A DNA stretch of 64,000 nucleotides from Leekyejoonella antrihumi. GTDB lineage: Bacteria; Actinomycetota; Actinomycetes; Actinomycetales; Dermatophilaceae. This document shows positions 27,331 to 36,296 of this stretch, piece by piece. The stretch spans positions 1-64,000 of the forward strand of contig NZ_VCQV01000017.1 in NCBI RefSeq assembly GCF_007845645.1, in the 5' to 3' direction. Both the position numbers and the translations under genes were made by a program. The notes under the pieces were generated by a model. That model was not told the DNA's origin and searched no databases. It saw only the letters and a list, made by a program, of their open reading frames with translations. The stretch's first letter is position 1. Each line of letters begins with the position of its first letter.

Positions 27331-27401
27331 CACGCCTGAGCGTAGCGCCCGATATGCGGTCGCCGGTGCTGCCGGCCTCTTCGGCGTGCCACCCTGTCGC
27401 C

Positions 27402-28499
27402 ATGCCACAGATGCCGTCCGACCTGTCCGTCGACTCGCAACTGGTGACCTTGGGCCGCCCACCACGTGAGCCCGGCGCACCGGTTGGGCCGGCCGTCGAG
27501 CTGACGTCGACCTATCTGGCGGACGGCGAGCTCAGCTATGCGCGCAGCGGCAACCCCACCTGGAGTGCCTTCGAAGAGACGCTGGGATGCCTCGAGGGCG
27601 GTCGCGCTCTGGCGTTTGCCAGTGGCATGGCGGCCATCGCCGCCAGTCTGTCCCTCACTGGCCACGGTGGCAGCGCATCCCGCCCGCCGGGGACCGTCGT
27701 GGTGGCCCCACAGCATGCCTACAACGGCACTGGCGGCCTGCTGGCACAGCTGGAGTCCGACGGGGCGCTGCAGGTGCGTCGGGTGGACGTCACGCGCACG
27801 AGTGAGGTTGTGCAGGCCATGGACGGCGCCGCGCTGGTCTACCTCGAGTCGCCTACCAACCCGATGCTCGAAGTGGCCGATCTGCCCGCCGTGTTCGAGC
27901 AGGCCCGTGCCCGCGGAGTCCTGTCGGTCTGCGACAACACCTTTTCCACGCCGCTGCTGCAGCGGCCGATCGAGCTCGGCGCCGACGTGGTCGTGCACTC
28001 CGTGACGAAGTACCTGTCCGGACACTCCGATCTTCTGCTCGGAGCCACGATCGCCGCGAGCGACGACCTCCACGAACGCCTCACCACCTATCGCACTCTG
28101 CACGGAGCCATTCCCGGACCGATGGAGACCTGGCTGGCACTACGCGGTATGCGGACCCTCCACCTGCGTCTGCAGCGGGCCTGCGCGAGCGCGGCCGTGC
28201 TGGTGGATCGTCTCCAGCAGCACCCGGCCATCGAACGGGTCCGCTATCCCGGCCGGGGCGCGATCATCGCCATCGAACCGGTCGGTGGCATCGCGAGTGC
28301 CAAGGCGCTGGAGCACGCCGTGCGGCTCTGGCTGCCGGCCACCAGTCTCGGCGGTGTGGAGTCGATGCTCGAGCGACGCCGCCGCCACCCACTGGAGCCC
28401 AAGTCCGTGCCGGAGCACCTGGTGCGTCTCAGCGTCGGCATCGAGGACGTCGAGGACCTCTGGCGTGACCTGGACACCGCACTGCGCGCCGGCAGCTGA
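27402..28499 (+). CDS. PLP-dependent trans-sulfuration enzyme (cystathionine synthase/lyase type)
   Basis: A 365-residue Cys/Met-metabolism PLP enzyme. The Schiff-base lysine is in VHSVTKYLSGHSD, ARSGNPTW is the N-terminal signature, and LVRLSVGIEDVEDLW is at the end. It could be cystathionine gamma-synthase or gamma-lyase; sequence reading alone cannot decide. The start is ATG 27402, or ATG 27411 three codons in. It is convergent with gpsA. Confidence 0.88.
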   Translation: MPQMPSDLSVDSQLVTLGRPPREPGAPVGPAVELTSTYLADGELSYARSGNPTWSAFEETLGCLEGGRALAFASGMAAIAASLSLTGHGGSASRPPGTVVVAPQHAYNGTGGLLAQLESDGALQVRRVDVTRTSEVVQAMDGAALVYLESPTNPMLEVADLPAVFEQARARGVLSVCDNTFSTPLLQRPIELGADVVVHSVTKYLSGHSDLLLGATIAASDDLHERLTTYRTLHGAIPGPMETWLALRGMRTLHLRLQRACASAAVLVDRLQQHPAIERVRYPGRGAIIAIEPVGGIASAKALEHAVRLWLPATSLGGVESMLERRRRHPLEPKSVPEHLVRLSVGIEDVEDLWRDLDTALRAGS

Positions 28500-28530
28500 T
28501 CCTCCCCGGAACCCGGCCCAATAGACCGGG

Positions 28531-29532
28531 CTAGGAAGCCTCGTGCTTGCGCGCCCGGGACATCAGTGCCTCAAGGACATCGATCGGTTTGCGGCCCTCG
28601 TGCACGACTGCCGCGACGTTCTCCACGATCGGCACCTCGACGTTCACCGACCGGGCAAGCTGCAGAATCGACTCGCACGACTTGACGCCTTCGGTGGTCT
28701 GCTTGGTCACCGCGACGACCTCCGCCAAGGTCATTCCCGTGCCGAGCTTGTAACCGAAGGTCCGGTTGCGAGACAGCGGAGACGTGCATGTCGCGACCAG
28801 GTCGCCCACACCCGCGAGGCCTAGGAACGTCTGCGGATCCGCGCCAAGAGCGGCGCCGAGTCGTGCCGTCTCTGCGAGCCCTCGGGTGAGCAGGCTGGCC
28901 ATGGTGTTCTCTCCCATGCCCATCCCGCTCGCCATCCCGACGGCCAGCGCGATGACGTTCTTCACGGCTCCGGCAATCTCTGTCCCGACCACGTCGCCGC
29001 CCAGGTAGGGACGAAAGTAGGGGGCTGCGCTCACTTCCGCGACCTTCGCACGCATGCGGGCGCTGCTGGACGCGACAACTGCCGCAGCGGGCTGCTTCGC
29101 GGCGATCTCCTTGGCCAGATTCGGGCCGGAGACTACGACGATCCGCTCCAGCTCCACCTTCCCGGCCTCGGCGATGACCTGGCTCATCCGGCTTGCCGTG
29201 CCGAGCTCGATTCCCTTCATCAAGGACACGATCGCTGCATCTCGAGGTAGCGCCGGCCCCCACTGGGCGAGGTTGTCGCGCAGGCTCTGCGACGGCACGG
29301 CCAGGACGACGATCTCGGCCCCCTCGACCGCCCGCTCCGGGTCGCTGGTCGCGGTCACAGACTCCGGAAGCATCAGTTCCGGCAGGTATGCACTGTTGAC
29401 GTGGGTCGCCGAGATCTCGTCGGCAACCTCCCTGCGCCTGCTCCAGAGGCACACCTCCTGGCCGGCATCGGCCAAGATGGCGGCGTATGCCGTGCCCCAG
29501 TTGCCGCTGCCCAGCACCGCTGTACGGGTCAT
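28531..29532 (-). CDS. gpsA: Glycerol-3-phosphate dehydrogenase [NAD(P)+]
   Basis: A 333-residue GpsA, which reduces dihydroxyacetone phosphate to glycerol-3-phosphate for phospholipids. The NAD motif is VLGSGNWGTAYA at the N-terminus, and GAVKNVIALAVGMASG carries the catalytic lysine. The ATG at 29532 shares one base with the plsC stop (TGATG). An in-frame GTG lies one codon upstream. The plsC-gpsA pair is a typical coupled phospholipid operon. Confidence 0.96.
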   Translation of the reverse strand: MTRTAVLGSGNWGTAYAAILADAGQEVCLWSRRREVADEISATHVNSAYLPELMLPESVTATSDPERAVEGAEIVVLAVPSQSLRDNLAQWGPALPRDAAIVSLMKGIELGTASRMSQVIAEAGKVELERIVVVSGPNLAKEIAAKQPAAAVVASSSARMRAKVAEVSAAPYFRPYLGGDVVGTEIAGAVKNVIALAVGMASGMGMGENTMASLLTRGLAETARLGAALGADPQTFLGLAGVGDLVATCTSPLSRNRTFGYKLGTGMTLAEVVAVTKQTTEGVKSCESILQLARSVNVEVPIVENVAAVVHEGRKPIDVLEALMSRARKHEAS

Positions 29533-30257
29533 CACTGCGCTCCCTTGTATCCACCGTGCTCGTTGGGGTTCCAGCGCGTCTCGGGTGCTTCCATCCGTCG
29601 TGCCAGAGCCACCTGCGCGGTGATCGCGTCCATCAGCCGCTCGGTCGCCAGCTTCAGCAGGCCCCCGGTCACTTGCTGCCCACGCAGATCATCCAGGTCG
29701 ACCGGAGGACCCGCATACACGTGGATCGTCTTGCGGGGCAGGAGTCTGGGCACCCTGCCACGGTAGGGCCAGAGCACGTCCTGTGTGCCCCACACTCCGA
29801 CGGGAAGCAGTGGACATCCCGTCTCCAGGGCTATCCGGGCGGCCCCGCTCTTGCCCGTCATCGGCCACAGGTCGGGATCTCGGGTCAACGTGCCCTCGGG
29901 GAGGACGCACACGCAGGCGCCGTTCGCGATGGCCTTCAGCGCGGCGCTGAAGGCGTCTACGGCGCGCGCCGTGCCGCGATAGACCGGGATCTGGCCGGTG
30001 CCCTCCATGGCCTGCCGCACGCCGGGAGGCTTGAAGAGCGAGCTCTTCGCGAGGAAGTGCGGAGCCCTGCCCTGGTCCACGAGGAAGTGGGCGAGCACGA
30101 AGGGATCGAGGTAGGACAGGTGATTCGAGGAGACGACGAATCCGTCCGTCCGAGGGACATATTCCGTGCCCCTCCAGTCCTGGACGGTGATCTGTCGAAG
30201 CATCGGTCGCAGCCCGGCGATCACATGCTCGTAGAGGGGCGTGATCTGCTCGCTCAT
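29532..30257 (-). CDS. plsC: 1-acyl-sn-glycerol-3-phosphate acyltransferase
   Basis: A 241-residue PlsC-like acyltransferase acting on lysophosphatidic acid at the membrane. The HX4D motif is NHLSYLD, VLPEGTLTRD is the glycerophosphate-binding block, and a PVGVWG strand follows. I use ATG 30257; an ATG at 30305 would add 16 residues, and neither has a strong ribosome binding site. It is coupled to gpsA. Confidence 0.9.
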   Translation of the reverse strand: MSEQITPLYEHVIAGLRPMLRQITVQDWRGTEYVPRTDGFVVSSNHLSYLDPFVLAHFLVDQGRAPHFLAKSSLFKPPGVRQAMEGTGQIPVYRGTARAVDAFSAALKAIANGACVCVLPEGTLTRDPDLWPMTGKSGAARIALETGCPLLPVGVWGTQDVLWPYRGRVPRLLPRKTIHVYAGPPVDLDDLRGQQVTGGLLKLATERLMDAITAQVALARRMEAPETRWNPNEHGGYKGAQ

Positions 30258-30374
30258 CGGTGGGCGGGACAACCGGGCCTCCTTCGCTAACGATGTTCGA
30301 GCCATCTTGACCGGTGCTGGCTCTGCTGTCGACCGGAACCGCCGACATCTGTCGACAACCCATCTGACACCATC

Positions 30375-31055
30375 ATGCCCGTGAATGCCGCAGTCACCTC
30401 GACCTGGCACCTGGTCGTCCCAGTGAAGGACCACCACCAGGGCAAGTCACGGCTGCATCCACCGCACGGGGTCCAACGTAGCGACCTCGCGCTCGCCATT
30501 GCCATAGATACGTTGGAAGTCGTCCTCGAGGTCCTACCGGCGGACCACCTCGTGGTCGTGAGCAGTGACTCCGAGATCGCCACGCACGTGGGTCTCCGGG
30601 GGGCCCGCGTCCTGCCCGACCCCGGTCGCGGTCTCAATGCTGCTGTCGTTGCCGGTATCACGGCAACCATCAGCCATCACCCGGGCGTGGCCGGTGCTAT
30701 CCTCCTCGGCGACCTGCCTGCACTGACGGCGACCGAGCTGTATGACGGTCTGCATGCCTGTGCTGCCGCCGAGTCCTCACTCGTGCCCGACCATGAGGGC
30801 ACGGGCACAGTGCTGCTGGCTCACCACGACGTGGCGCGCCTACAGCCCCGTTTCGGCACCGGCTCCGCGGCTCGACACGCGCGCACCGCAACTCGGCTGG
30901 ATCTTGCACTCCCTCGCCTGCGCACCGATGTCGACGACGATGTCGCGCTTGCAGCGGCATCCGCGCTCGGCCTCGGGCCGGCGACCTCACGCGTGCTGGC
31001 CAATCGCTCAAGCACAGGGCCCGATGACCTGACGGGCGAGATGTCACTACCCTGA
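30375..31055 (+). CDS. cofC: 2-phospho-L-lactate guanylyltransferase
   Basis: A 226-residue CofC/FbiD, which activates 2-phospholactate (or phosphoenolpyruvate) with GTP for coenzyme F420. WHLVVPVKDHHQGKSRL is the nucleotide-binding start, VLPDPGRGLNAAV and LLGDLPALTATEL carry the metal-binding acids, and FGTGSAARHA is conserved. It is divergent from plsC. Its presence indicates an F420-making actinobacterium. Confidence 0.93.
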   Translation: MPVNAAVTSTWHLVVPVKDHHQGKSRLHPPHGVQRSDLALAIAIDTLEVVLEVLPADHLVVVSSDSEIATHVGLRGARVLPDPGRGLNAAVVAGITATISHHPGVAGAILLGDLPALTATELYDGLHACAAAESSLVPDHEGTGTVLLAHHDVARLQPRFGTGSAARHARTATRLDLALPRLRTDVDDDVALAAASALGLGPATSRVLANRSSTGPDDLTGEMSLP

Positions 31056-31060
31056 ACGTC

Positions 31061-31273
31061 GTGCAGGCCACCATTCATCGTTTCGACCTCGCGACCGGCG
31101 AGGGCTCCGTCCTGACCGACAACGGGCGCGAGCTCGCGTTCAGCGCATCGGTGTTCTCCGCCTCGCGTCTGCGCCATGTACGCACCGGACAGCGGGTCAG
31201 CATCGACGTCGGTCCCTCCGGGGTGGAACGGCTGTGGATCGAGGGAATCGGCCCGGGCCAGCGCATTCGATAG
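31061..31273 (+). CDS. Cold-shock-like small OB-fold protein
   Basis: A 70-residue protein starting at GTG 31061, five bases after the cofC stop. ATIHRFDLATGEGSVLTDNG and GQRVSIDVGPSGVERLW resemble the strand pattern of a cold-shock OB fold, but the aromatic RNA-binding motif is weak. It is a common small neighbour of cofC. An RNA-related role is inference. Confidence 0.7.
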   Translation: MQATIHRFDLATGEGSVLTDNGRELAFSASVFSASRLRHVRTGQRVSIDVGPSGVERLWIEGIGPGQRIR

Positions 31274-31288
31274 CCGCCGAACGCCCCG

Positions 31289-31321
31289 GAAGTGCCGACC
31301 CCTCAGCGGGATCGGCACTTC
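31289..31321. terminator. Hairpin terminator between the cold-shock-like gene and hupB
   Basis: GAAGTGCCGA (31289-31298) pairs perfectly with TCGGCACTTC (31312-31321) across a 13-base loop. It lies between convergent genes and can serve both strands. Confidence 0.75.
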
Positions 31322-31348
31322 TCGGTGTACGCCTGGTCAGTGACCCGA

Positions 31349-31924
31349 CTAGCGCTTTGCTGCCCTCTTTGCCGTGGTCTTCTTCGCGGCAGCCTTCGCC
31401 GGAGCGGCCTTCGTGGCGGTGGTCTTCTTCGCGGCAGCCTTCGCCGGAGTCGCCTTCTTGGCCGTGGCCTTTGTGGCGGTGGTCTTCTTCGCGGCAGCCT
31501 TCGCCGGAGTCGCCTTCTTGGCCGTGGCCTTCTTCGCCGCAGTCGCCTTCTTGGCGGTGGTCTTCTTCGCGGCGGCCTTCTTCGCCGCGGGTGCCGCGGA
31601 GGTGCCCGCGCTCGCGCGGCCACCGGCGTTGCCCGACTTCGGCAACGAACGGGGGTTGGCGACGACCGACTTGAAGGCGGTGCCCGGCTTGAACTTGGGC
31701 ACCGCGGTCTTACGGATGCGCACCGTCTGACCGGTGCGGGGGTTGCGGCCGGTGCGGGCTGCCCGTGCGATCTTCTCGAATGTGCCGAAACCGGTGATGC
31801 CCACCTTGTTGCCCTTGGCAACCTCGCGGATGATGGCATCGACAACGGCCTCGACCGCCTCGCTGGCAGCCTTCTTGCTGCCGAGGCGATTCTCCAGACT
31901 CTCGATGAGTTCTGCCTTGTTCAT
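31349..31924 (-). CDS. hupB: HU DNA-binding protein with histone-H1-like tail
   Basis: A 191-residue nucleoid protein. Residues 1-90 are a complete HU domain (MNKAELIESLENRLGSKKAA, GFGTFEKIARAARTGRNPRTGQ). Residues 105-191 are a lysine/alanine/threonine tail with repeats such as KKATPAKAAAKKTTATKA. This two-part form is the actinobacterial HupB, which compacts DNA. ATG 31924 has GAAGGGG upstream. The tail repeats make length variation between strains likely. Confidence 0.96.
   Translation of the reverse strand: MNKAELIESLENRLGSKKAASEAVEAVVDAIIREVAKGNKVGITGFGTFEKIARAARTGRNPRTGQTVRIRKTAVPKFKPGTAFKSVVANPRSLPKSGNAGGRASAGTSAAPAAKKAAAKKTTAKKATAAKKATAKKATPAKAAAKKTTATKATAKKATPAKAAAKKTTATKAAPAKAAAKKTTAKRAAKR
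31377..31590. repeat. Direct repeats coding the HU tail
   Basis: About 54-base direct repeats (containing CTTCTTCGCGGCAGCCTTCG, for example near 31377, 31428 and 31488) encode the KKTTATKA/KKATPAKAAA blocks of the HU tail. They are in-frame coding repeats. Confidence 0.8.
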
Positions 31925-32247
31925 GGTTGCCCCTTCAGGGATACACGCGACCCGGCTGTCGCCGGCTCTGCCTCTTTCACACCGGACGATTAGTCCGGCT
32001 GGGACAGACGGTATGCCGCGCAGGGCCTTGGCGGCAAGCCGACCCGCCCTTGCATCGCCTTGTCGCACAACAGCATTGGCGGGCAATTTTGGACTCATTC
32101 CACCCGGCGCGACACATTCGCAGAGTCTGACGAGAAAACTTCAGACCTTCGGGTGAAATTCGAATCTTATTTATTCCGAACTTTATTCAGCATGACGAAA
32201 GCGCCGGCACCTCGCTTTCAACGAGGTACCGGCGCTTCCTGAGCCGA
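31925..32247. other. 323-base intergenic region: hupB promoter and leuD terminator
   Basis: No gene is seen here. The part nearest leuD holds the terminator at 32201-32235. The middle (about 32130-32195) is unusually AT-rich for this genome and is the probable promoter area of hupB. I could not fix -35/-10 boxes. Confidence 0.5.
32201..32235 (-). terminator. leuCD terminator
   Basis: GCGCCGGCACCTCG (32201-32214) pairs with CGAGGTACCGGCGC (32222-32235) with one mismatch and a seven-base loop. In the leuD direction the stem is followed by TTTCGTC. Confidence 0.85.
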
Positions 32248-32844
32248 TCAGCGAGCCGGCTCTACCCGGGGTTTCCAGGCGGGCCGAGACGTTTCAAAGT
32301 TCTTGATCTCATCCGCGTGTCGCAGCGTCAGACTGATGTCATCGAGGCCCTCCAGGAGGCGCCAGCGGGTGTACTCATCCACCTCGAAGGCGAACACGTG
32401 CTCCCCCGCAGTGACCATCCGATGCTCCAGATCGACGGTCACCTCAGTGCCCGGACTGTTTTCGAGCAGCTTCCACAGCAGCTCGATGTCCTCCTGCCGC
32501 AGCTGCGCGGTCAGCAGCCCGGACTTGCCCGAGTTGCCTCGAAAGATGTCAGCGAACTTTGATGACAGCACAACCCGGAAGCCGTAGTCCATCAGGGCCC
32601 ACACGGCATGCTCTCGGGATGATCCGGTGCCGAAGTCCGGCCCGGCCACGAGGACCGAACCTCTGGTGTAGACCGGATTGTTGAGAACGAAGGTCTCATC
32701 ACCGCGCCATGCGGCGAACAGCCCGTCGTCAAACCCGGTCCGAGTCACCCGCTTGAGGTAGACCGCCGGAATGATCTGGTCGGTGTCGACATTGCTGCGG
32801 CGCAGCGGCACGCCAACACCGGTGTGCGTAGTGAACTTCTCCAT
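32248..32844 (-). CDS. leuD: 3-isopropylmalate dehydratase small subunit
   Basis: A 198-residue LeuD. With LeuC it isomerises 2- to 3-isopropylmalate in leucine synthesis. [15 protein letters not shown] is the substrate-recognition start and [17 protein letters not shown] the swivelling-domain motif. It starts 24 bases after the leuC stop, in one operon, and ends at a strong hairpin. Confidence 0.97.
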   Translation of the reverse strand: MEKFTTHTGVGVPLRRSNVDTDQIIPAVYLKRVTRTGFDDGLFAAWRGDETFVLNNPVYTRGSVLVAGPDFGTGSSREHAVWALMDYGFRVVLSSKFADIFRGNSGKSGLLTAQLRQEDIELLWKLLENSPGTEVTVDLEHRMVTAGEHVFAFEVDEYTRWRLLEGLDDISLTLRHADEIKNFETSRPAWKPRVEPAR

Positions 32845-32868
32845 GACAGCTGTGTCCTTCCCTGCGCC

Positions 32869-34272
32869 TCAGCGGCTTCCGGCCAGGTCGGCTGGGCTCG
32901 AAAGCGTGCCCCGAACGGCTGTTGCGGCGGCAACCCCCGGGCTCACCAGGTGAGTTCGGCCACCCTTGCCCTGCCGCCCTTCGAAGTTGCGGTTCGACGT
33001 GGACGCACTCCGCTCCCCGGGTGTCAGTTGATCGGGATTCATCCCCAGACACATCGAGCACCCGGCCAGTCGCCACTCGGCGCCGGCTTCGGCGAAGACC
33101 CGGTCGAGCCCTTCGGACTCGGCCTGCAGACGCACTCTTGCAGAGCCGGGCACCACCAGCATGCGTACGCCGGCAGCAACCTGCCGGCCCTTGATGACGC
33201 CGGCCGCCGCGCGCAGATCCTCGATGCGGCCATTCGTGCAGGACCCCAGGAAGACCGTGTCGACCTTGATGTCCCGCAACCGGGTCCCGGGCTCCAGGCC
33301 CATGTAGGACAGGGCCCGCTCGGCGGCCGAACGGTCGCCCTCGTCGGGGAACATCTCCGGGTCGGGCACGCTCGCCGACAGCGGCAGGCCCTGACCGGGG
33401 TTGGTGCCCCAGGTCACGAATGGCGCCAGGGTGGCGGCATCGATGTCGACGACCGCGTCGAACTCCGCGCCGTCGTCGGTCCGCAACTCCCGCCAGGCGG
33501 TCACCGCCGCATCCCACTCGGATCCCTTGGGCGCGTAGTCACGTCCGTGCAGGTACTCGAAGGTCGTCTCGTCGGGCGCGATCAGGCCGGCCCGTGCTCC
33601 GGCCTCGATCGACATGTTGCAGATCGTCATCCGCGCCTCCATGGAGAGGCTGCGAATGGCCGACCCGCGATACTCGAGGACGTAGCCCTGACCGCCGCCC
33701 GTGCCGATCTTGGCGATGACGGCCAGGATGATGTCCTTGGCCGAGACGTCGTCCGGCAGGTCGCCGTCGACGTTGATCGCCATGGTCTTGAACGGTTTCA
33801 GCGGCAGCGTCTGGGTTGCCAGGACATGCTCGACCTCGCTGGTCCCGATGCCGAACGCGAGCGCGCCGAAGGCACCGTGCGTCGAGGTGTGGCTGTCGCC
33901 GCAGACGATCGTCGCCCCCGGCTGGGTCAGCCCGAGCTGCGGACCGATGATGTGCACGATCCCCTGCTCCGCATCACCCATCGAGAAGAGCCGCACCCCG
34001 AACTCGGCGCAGTTCTTGCGCAGCGTCTCCACCTGGGTCAGACTGACCGGGTCGGTGATCGGGCCGGGCGTGGTCGGCACGTTGTGGTCCTCGGTCGCCA
34101 CTGTTAGATCGGGGCGGCGAACGGACCGGTCGGTGAGGCGGAGACCGTCAAATGCCTGGGGGCTGGTCACCTCGTGCAGCAGGTGAAGGTCGATGTAGAG
34201 CAGGTCGGGTTCCCCGTCGGCCGCCCGCACGACGTGCTGGCGCCAGACCTTCTCAGCCAGTGTCTTTTTCAA
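32869..34272 (-). CDS. leuC: 3-isopropylmalate dehydratase large subunit
   Basis: A 467-residue LeuC. The 4Fe-4S ligands lie in GSCTNGR and CSMCLGMN, with [12 protein letters not shown] and [11 protein letters not shown] conserved. The start is TTG at 34272 with GGAAGGAGA upstream. It is divergent from the IclR gene, and the operator-like dyad at 34330-34346 lies between them, as for LtbR/NdgR-controlled leucine genes. Confidence 0.97.
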   Translation of the reverse strand: MKKTLAEKVWRQHVVRAADGEPDLLYIDLHLLHEVTSPQAFDGLRLTDRSVRRPDLTVATEDHNVPTTPGPITDPVSLTQVETLRKNCAEFGVRLFSMGDAEQGIVHIIGPQLGLTQPGATIVCGDSHTSTHGAFGALAFGIGTSEVEHVLATQTLPLKPFKTMAINVDGDLPDDVSAKDIILAVIAKIGTGGGQGYVLEYRGSAIRSLSMEARMTICNMSIEAGARAGLIAPDETTFEYLHGRDYAPKGSEWDAAVTAWRELRTDDGAEFDAVVDIDAATLAPFVTWGTNPGQGLPLSASVPDPEMFPDEGDRSAAERALSYMGLEPGTRLRDIKVDTVFLGSCTNGRIEDLRAAAGVIKGRQVAAGVRMLVVPGSARVRLQAESEGLDRVFAEAGAEWRLAGCSMCLGMNPDQLTPGERSASTSNRNFEGRQGKGGRTHLVSPGVAAATAVRGTLSSPADLAGSR

Positions 34273-34329
34273 CGCTTTCTCCTTCCATCTGTGACAAGAA
34301 TCTCGCGGGAGTTCGAGTGAAGGACTTGC

Positions 34330-34346
34330 GTCTCGCGGAATGAGAC
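34330..34346. promoter_or_regulatory. Candidate IclR (LtbR/NdgR-type) operator
   Basis: GTCTC-GCGGAAT-GAGAC is an exact five-base dyad 15 bases before the iclR start, in the leuC/iclR divergent region. Binding by the adjacent regulator is inferred from the known LtbR/NdgR arrangement. Confidence 0.5.
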
Positions 34347-34360
34347 GTCAGTATCAGTGC

Positions 34361-35110
34361 ATGGACAACTCTAGCGGAGTGGGCGTGCTCGACAAGGCCG
34401 CCATCGTGCTCTCAGCCCTGGAAGCCGGTCCCTCGACCCTGGCCCAGCTGGTCGCGCACACCGGACTCGCTCGCCCCACGGCGCACCGCCTGGCGGTTGC
34501 GCTCGAGCACCACCGACTCGTCGCGCGCGACATGCAGGGTCGCTTCGTGCTCGGCCCTCGCCTGAGCGAGCTTGCGTCGGCCGCCGGCGAGGACCGACTG
34601 CTTGCCGCCGCCGGGCCGGTGCTCGGAGCGCTTCGGGACCACACGAATGAGAGCTCGCAGCTCTTCCGCCGTCAAGGTGACCAGCGGATCTGCGTTGCGG
34701 CCGCCGATCGCCCCATGGGGCTGCGGGACTCGATCCCGGTCGGAGCCACGTTGTCGATGCAGGCGGGCTCGGCCGCACAGGTGCTGCTGGCCTGGGAGGA
34801 GCCCGACCGACTGCACCGAGGACTCCAGGGTGCCAAGTTCACCGCGACGATGCTGTCCGCCGTTCGCCGACGTGGATGGTCCCAGAGCGTCAGCGAGCGC
34901 GAACAAGGCGTGGCCTCCGTCTCGGCGCCGGTGCGCAGCCCGTCCGGCCGCGTCATTGCCGCGGTCTCGATCTCCGGCCCGATCGACCGAGTGTCCCGCC
35001 AGCCGGGTCGGCTGCATGCGGCCACGGTCGTCGCGGGCGCCAACAAGCTCACCGAGGTGCTCGCGCGAGCACACGCGGCCTCACAGCCGCGGCAGAGCGA
35101 GTCCGCCTAA
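34361..35110 (+). CDS. IclR family regulator of leucine genes (NdgR/LtbR-like)
   Basis: A 249-residue IclR regulator. The N-terminal winged helix is at about 10-70 (LDKAAIVLSALEAG, GLARPTAHRLAVAL). The GAF-like effector domain follows (SSQLFRRQGDQRICVAAADR, SAPVRSPSGRVIAAVSISGP). Divergent placement from leuCD is the conserved arrangement of NdgR/LtbR, which controls leucine biosynthesis. ATG 34361 is preferred over the upstream frame. Its stop overlaps the convergent DUF4188 stop. Confidence 0.9.
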   Translation: MDNSSGVGVLDKAAIVLSALEAGPSTLAQLVAHTGLARPTAHRLAVALEHHRLVARDMQGRFVLGPRLSELASAAGEDRLLAAAGPVLGALRDHTNESSQLFRRQGDQRICVAAADRPMGLRDSIPVGATLSMQAGSAAQVLLAWEEPDRLHRGLQGAKFTATMLSAVRRRGWSQSVSEREQGVASVSAPVRSPSGRVIAAVSISGPIDRVSRQPGRLHAATVVAGANKLTEVLARAHAASQPRQSESA

Positions 35111-35607
35111 CCCTTCCACGACGCGATCCGCTCACGCGCGCGCTCACCACGACGGGCGACCGGCACCGAGCCGGTCGCCCGAGCCAGGCCCGTCGGCGCC
35201 ATCCCCGTGTAGATCGACTCGTGACCGCCCGCCGGGATGCGATAGGTCTCGTGCCAGATGCCGACCGCACCGTCGCCACGGCGCGCCCTGCGATAGAACG
35301 CCCCCCAGGCCGGCCGGTGTCGTAGCTCGGTGTCGTTTGCGTAGGCGTAGATGTCATCGACGCTGCGCCAGTACTGCAGCACCGTCGGCCCGCGCCCGTC
35401 GACCATCGTGCGGGCGTCATAGAAGCCCCACCAGGGGACGTCGCCGGCCCGTGCGGCTGCCTTGTTCTCGTAGAGCTCGGTCAGCATCGGCCGCATTGCG
35501 GCGATCGTCGGCCCCCAGAGGTCCGGTCGCCACACGGCATTGATCCGCATACCGATCAGGAACACGGCGAGCTCACCGGTGTGGGCGTGCGTCGTGCGGT
35601 CACCCAT
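35107..35607 (-). CDS. DUF4188 protein (dimeric alpha/beta-barrel type)
   Basis: A 166-residue DUF4188 member (AVFLIGMRINAVWRPDLWGP, VLQYWRSVDDIYAYA, GIWHETYRIPAGGHESIY), related to small heme-binding or monooxygenase-like alpha/beta-barrel proteins. The start is ATG 35607 with GAGGAAATC before it. It is divergent from a MerR gene across a perfect 12-base palindrome. A detoxification role is inferred from the regulator pairing only. Confidence 0.82.
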   Translation of the reverse strand: MGDRTTHAHTGELAVFLIGMRINAVWRPDLWGPTIAAMRPMLTELYENKAAARAGDVPWWGFYDARTMVDGRGPTVLQYWRSVDDIYAYANDTELRHRPAWGAFYRRARRGDGAVGIWHETYRIPAGGHESIYTGMAPTGLARATGSVPVARRGERARERIASWKG

Positions 35608-35616
35608 GATTTCCTC

Positions 35617-35664
35617 CATTGGATAGTAGCGCTCTCCAATAATGGCTAGTAGTACTATCCAATG
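35617..35664. promoter_or_regulatory. Divergent operator, perfect 12-bp inverted repeat
   Basis: CATTGGATAGTA (35617-35628) and TACTATCCAATG (35653-35664) are exact reverse complements 24 bases apart. Each arm contains a TACTAT -10-like element pointing outward, so both divergent promoters lie in the arms. The right arm ends in the first possible merR ATG, so the mRNA is probably leaderless from ATG 35668. Confidence 0.8.
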
Positions 35665-36276
35665 TCAATGAAGATCTCCCAGCTCTCAGACGAGACCGGT
35701 GTTGCCCGCGCCACCTTGAAGTACTACCTGCGCGAGGGCCTCCTGCACGCCGGTGCGAGCCGGGGACGCACCCAGGCCGACTACGACGCGTCGCATGTGG
35801 CACGCGTGCGGCTGGTGCGTGCGCTCATCGAGGCCGGCGGTCTCAGCCTCGCGAGCGTCAAGGAGGTGGTGCAGGCGCTCGAGAGCCCACCGGACAGGCG
35901 CCACGACCTGCTCGGCGCCGCGCAGTGCGCCCTGACGGGCAGCACGAGGGCGGAGCCTGTCTCCTGTCCACGAGCACGGGCGCTGATGAACGACCTTAGC
36001 TGGCGGATCGACCCCGGCTCACCCCTGTTGACCGATCTCGAGCACCAGTTGGATGCCGCGGATGCGGCCGGTGTTGCGGTGCCGGACGAGCGACTACGCA
36101 CCTACGCGACCAGCATGCACGAGGTCGCACAGGTCGACGTCGAGTCCGTGCCGGACGACCCGCAGGGCGCGGTGCGCCAGGTCGTCGTGGCGACGGTCCT
36201 GATCGACCCGATCCTGATCACCCTGCGCCGGCTCGGGCAGCAGGATGTCAGTGCGCAGCGGTTCGGCCTCGACTGA
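35662..36276 (+). CDS. MerR family regulator
   Basis: A 204-residue MerR-type protein: helix-turn-helix KISQLSDETGVARATLKYYLREGLL at the N-terminus, a RTQADYDASHVARVRLV wing, and a longer alpha-helical C-terminal half than usual. It may start at ATG 35662 or, better, ATG 35668. It probably controls the divergent DUF4188 gene and itself through the palindrome at 35617-35664. Confidence 0.9.
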   Translation: MSMKISQLSDETGVARATLKYYLREGLLHAGASRGRTQADYDASHVARVRLVRALIEAGGLSLASVKEVVQALESPPDRRHDLLGAAQCALTGSTRAEPVSCPRARALMNDLSWRIDPGSPLLTDLEHQLDAADAAGVAVPDERLRTYATSMHEVAQVDVESVPDDPQGAVRQVVVATVLIDPILITLRRLGQQDVSAQRFGLD

Positions 36277-36296
36277 GGGTGGTTCGTCACTGCGCT

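Noticed and set aside
31377-31590. Non-coding tandem repeat array
   Set aside because: The repeats are in frame with HU and encode the expected lysine/alanine tail.
32729-33517. 262-residue minus-strand frame inside leuC
   Set aside because: Out-of-frame shadow of leuC with no domain of its own.
34273-34360. Leucine attenuator or T-box before leuC
   Set aside because: The gap is short, has no leader peptide with leucine codons and no T-box sequence.
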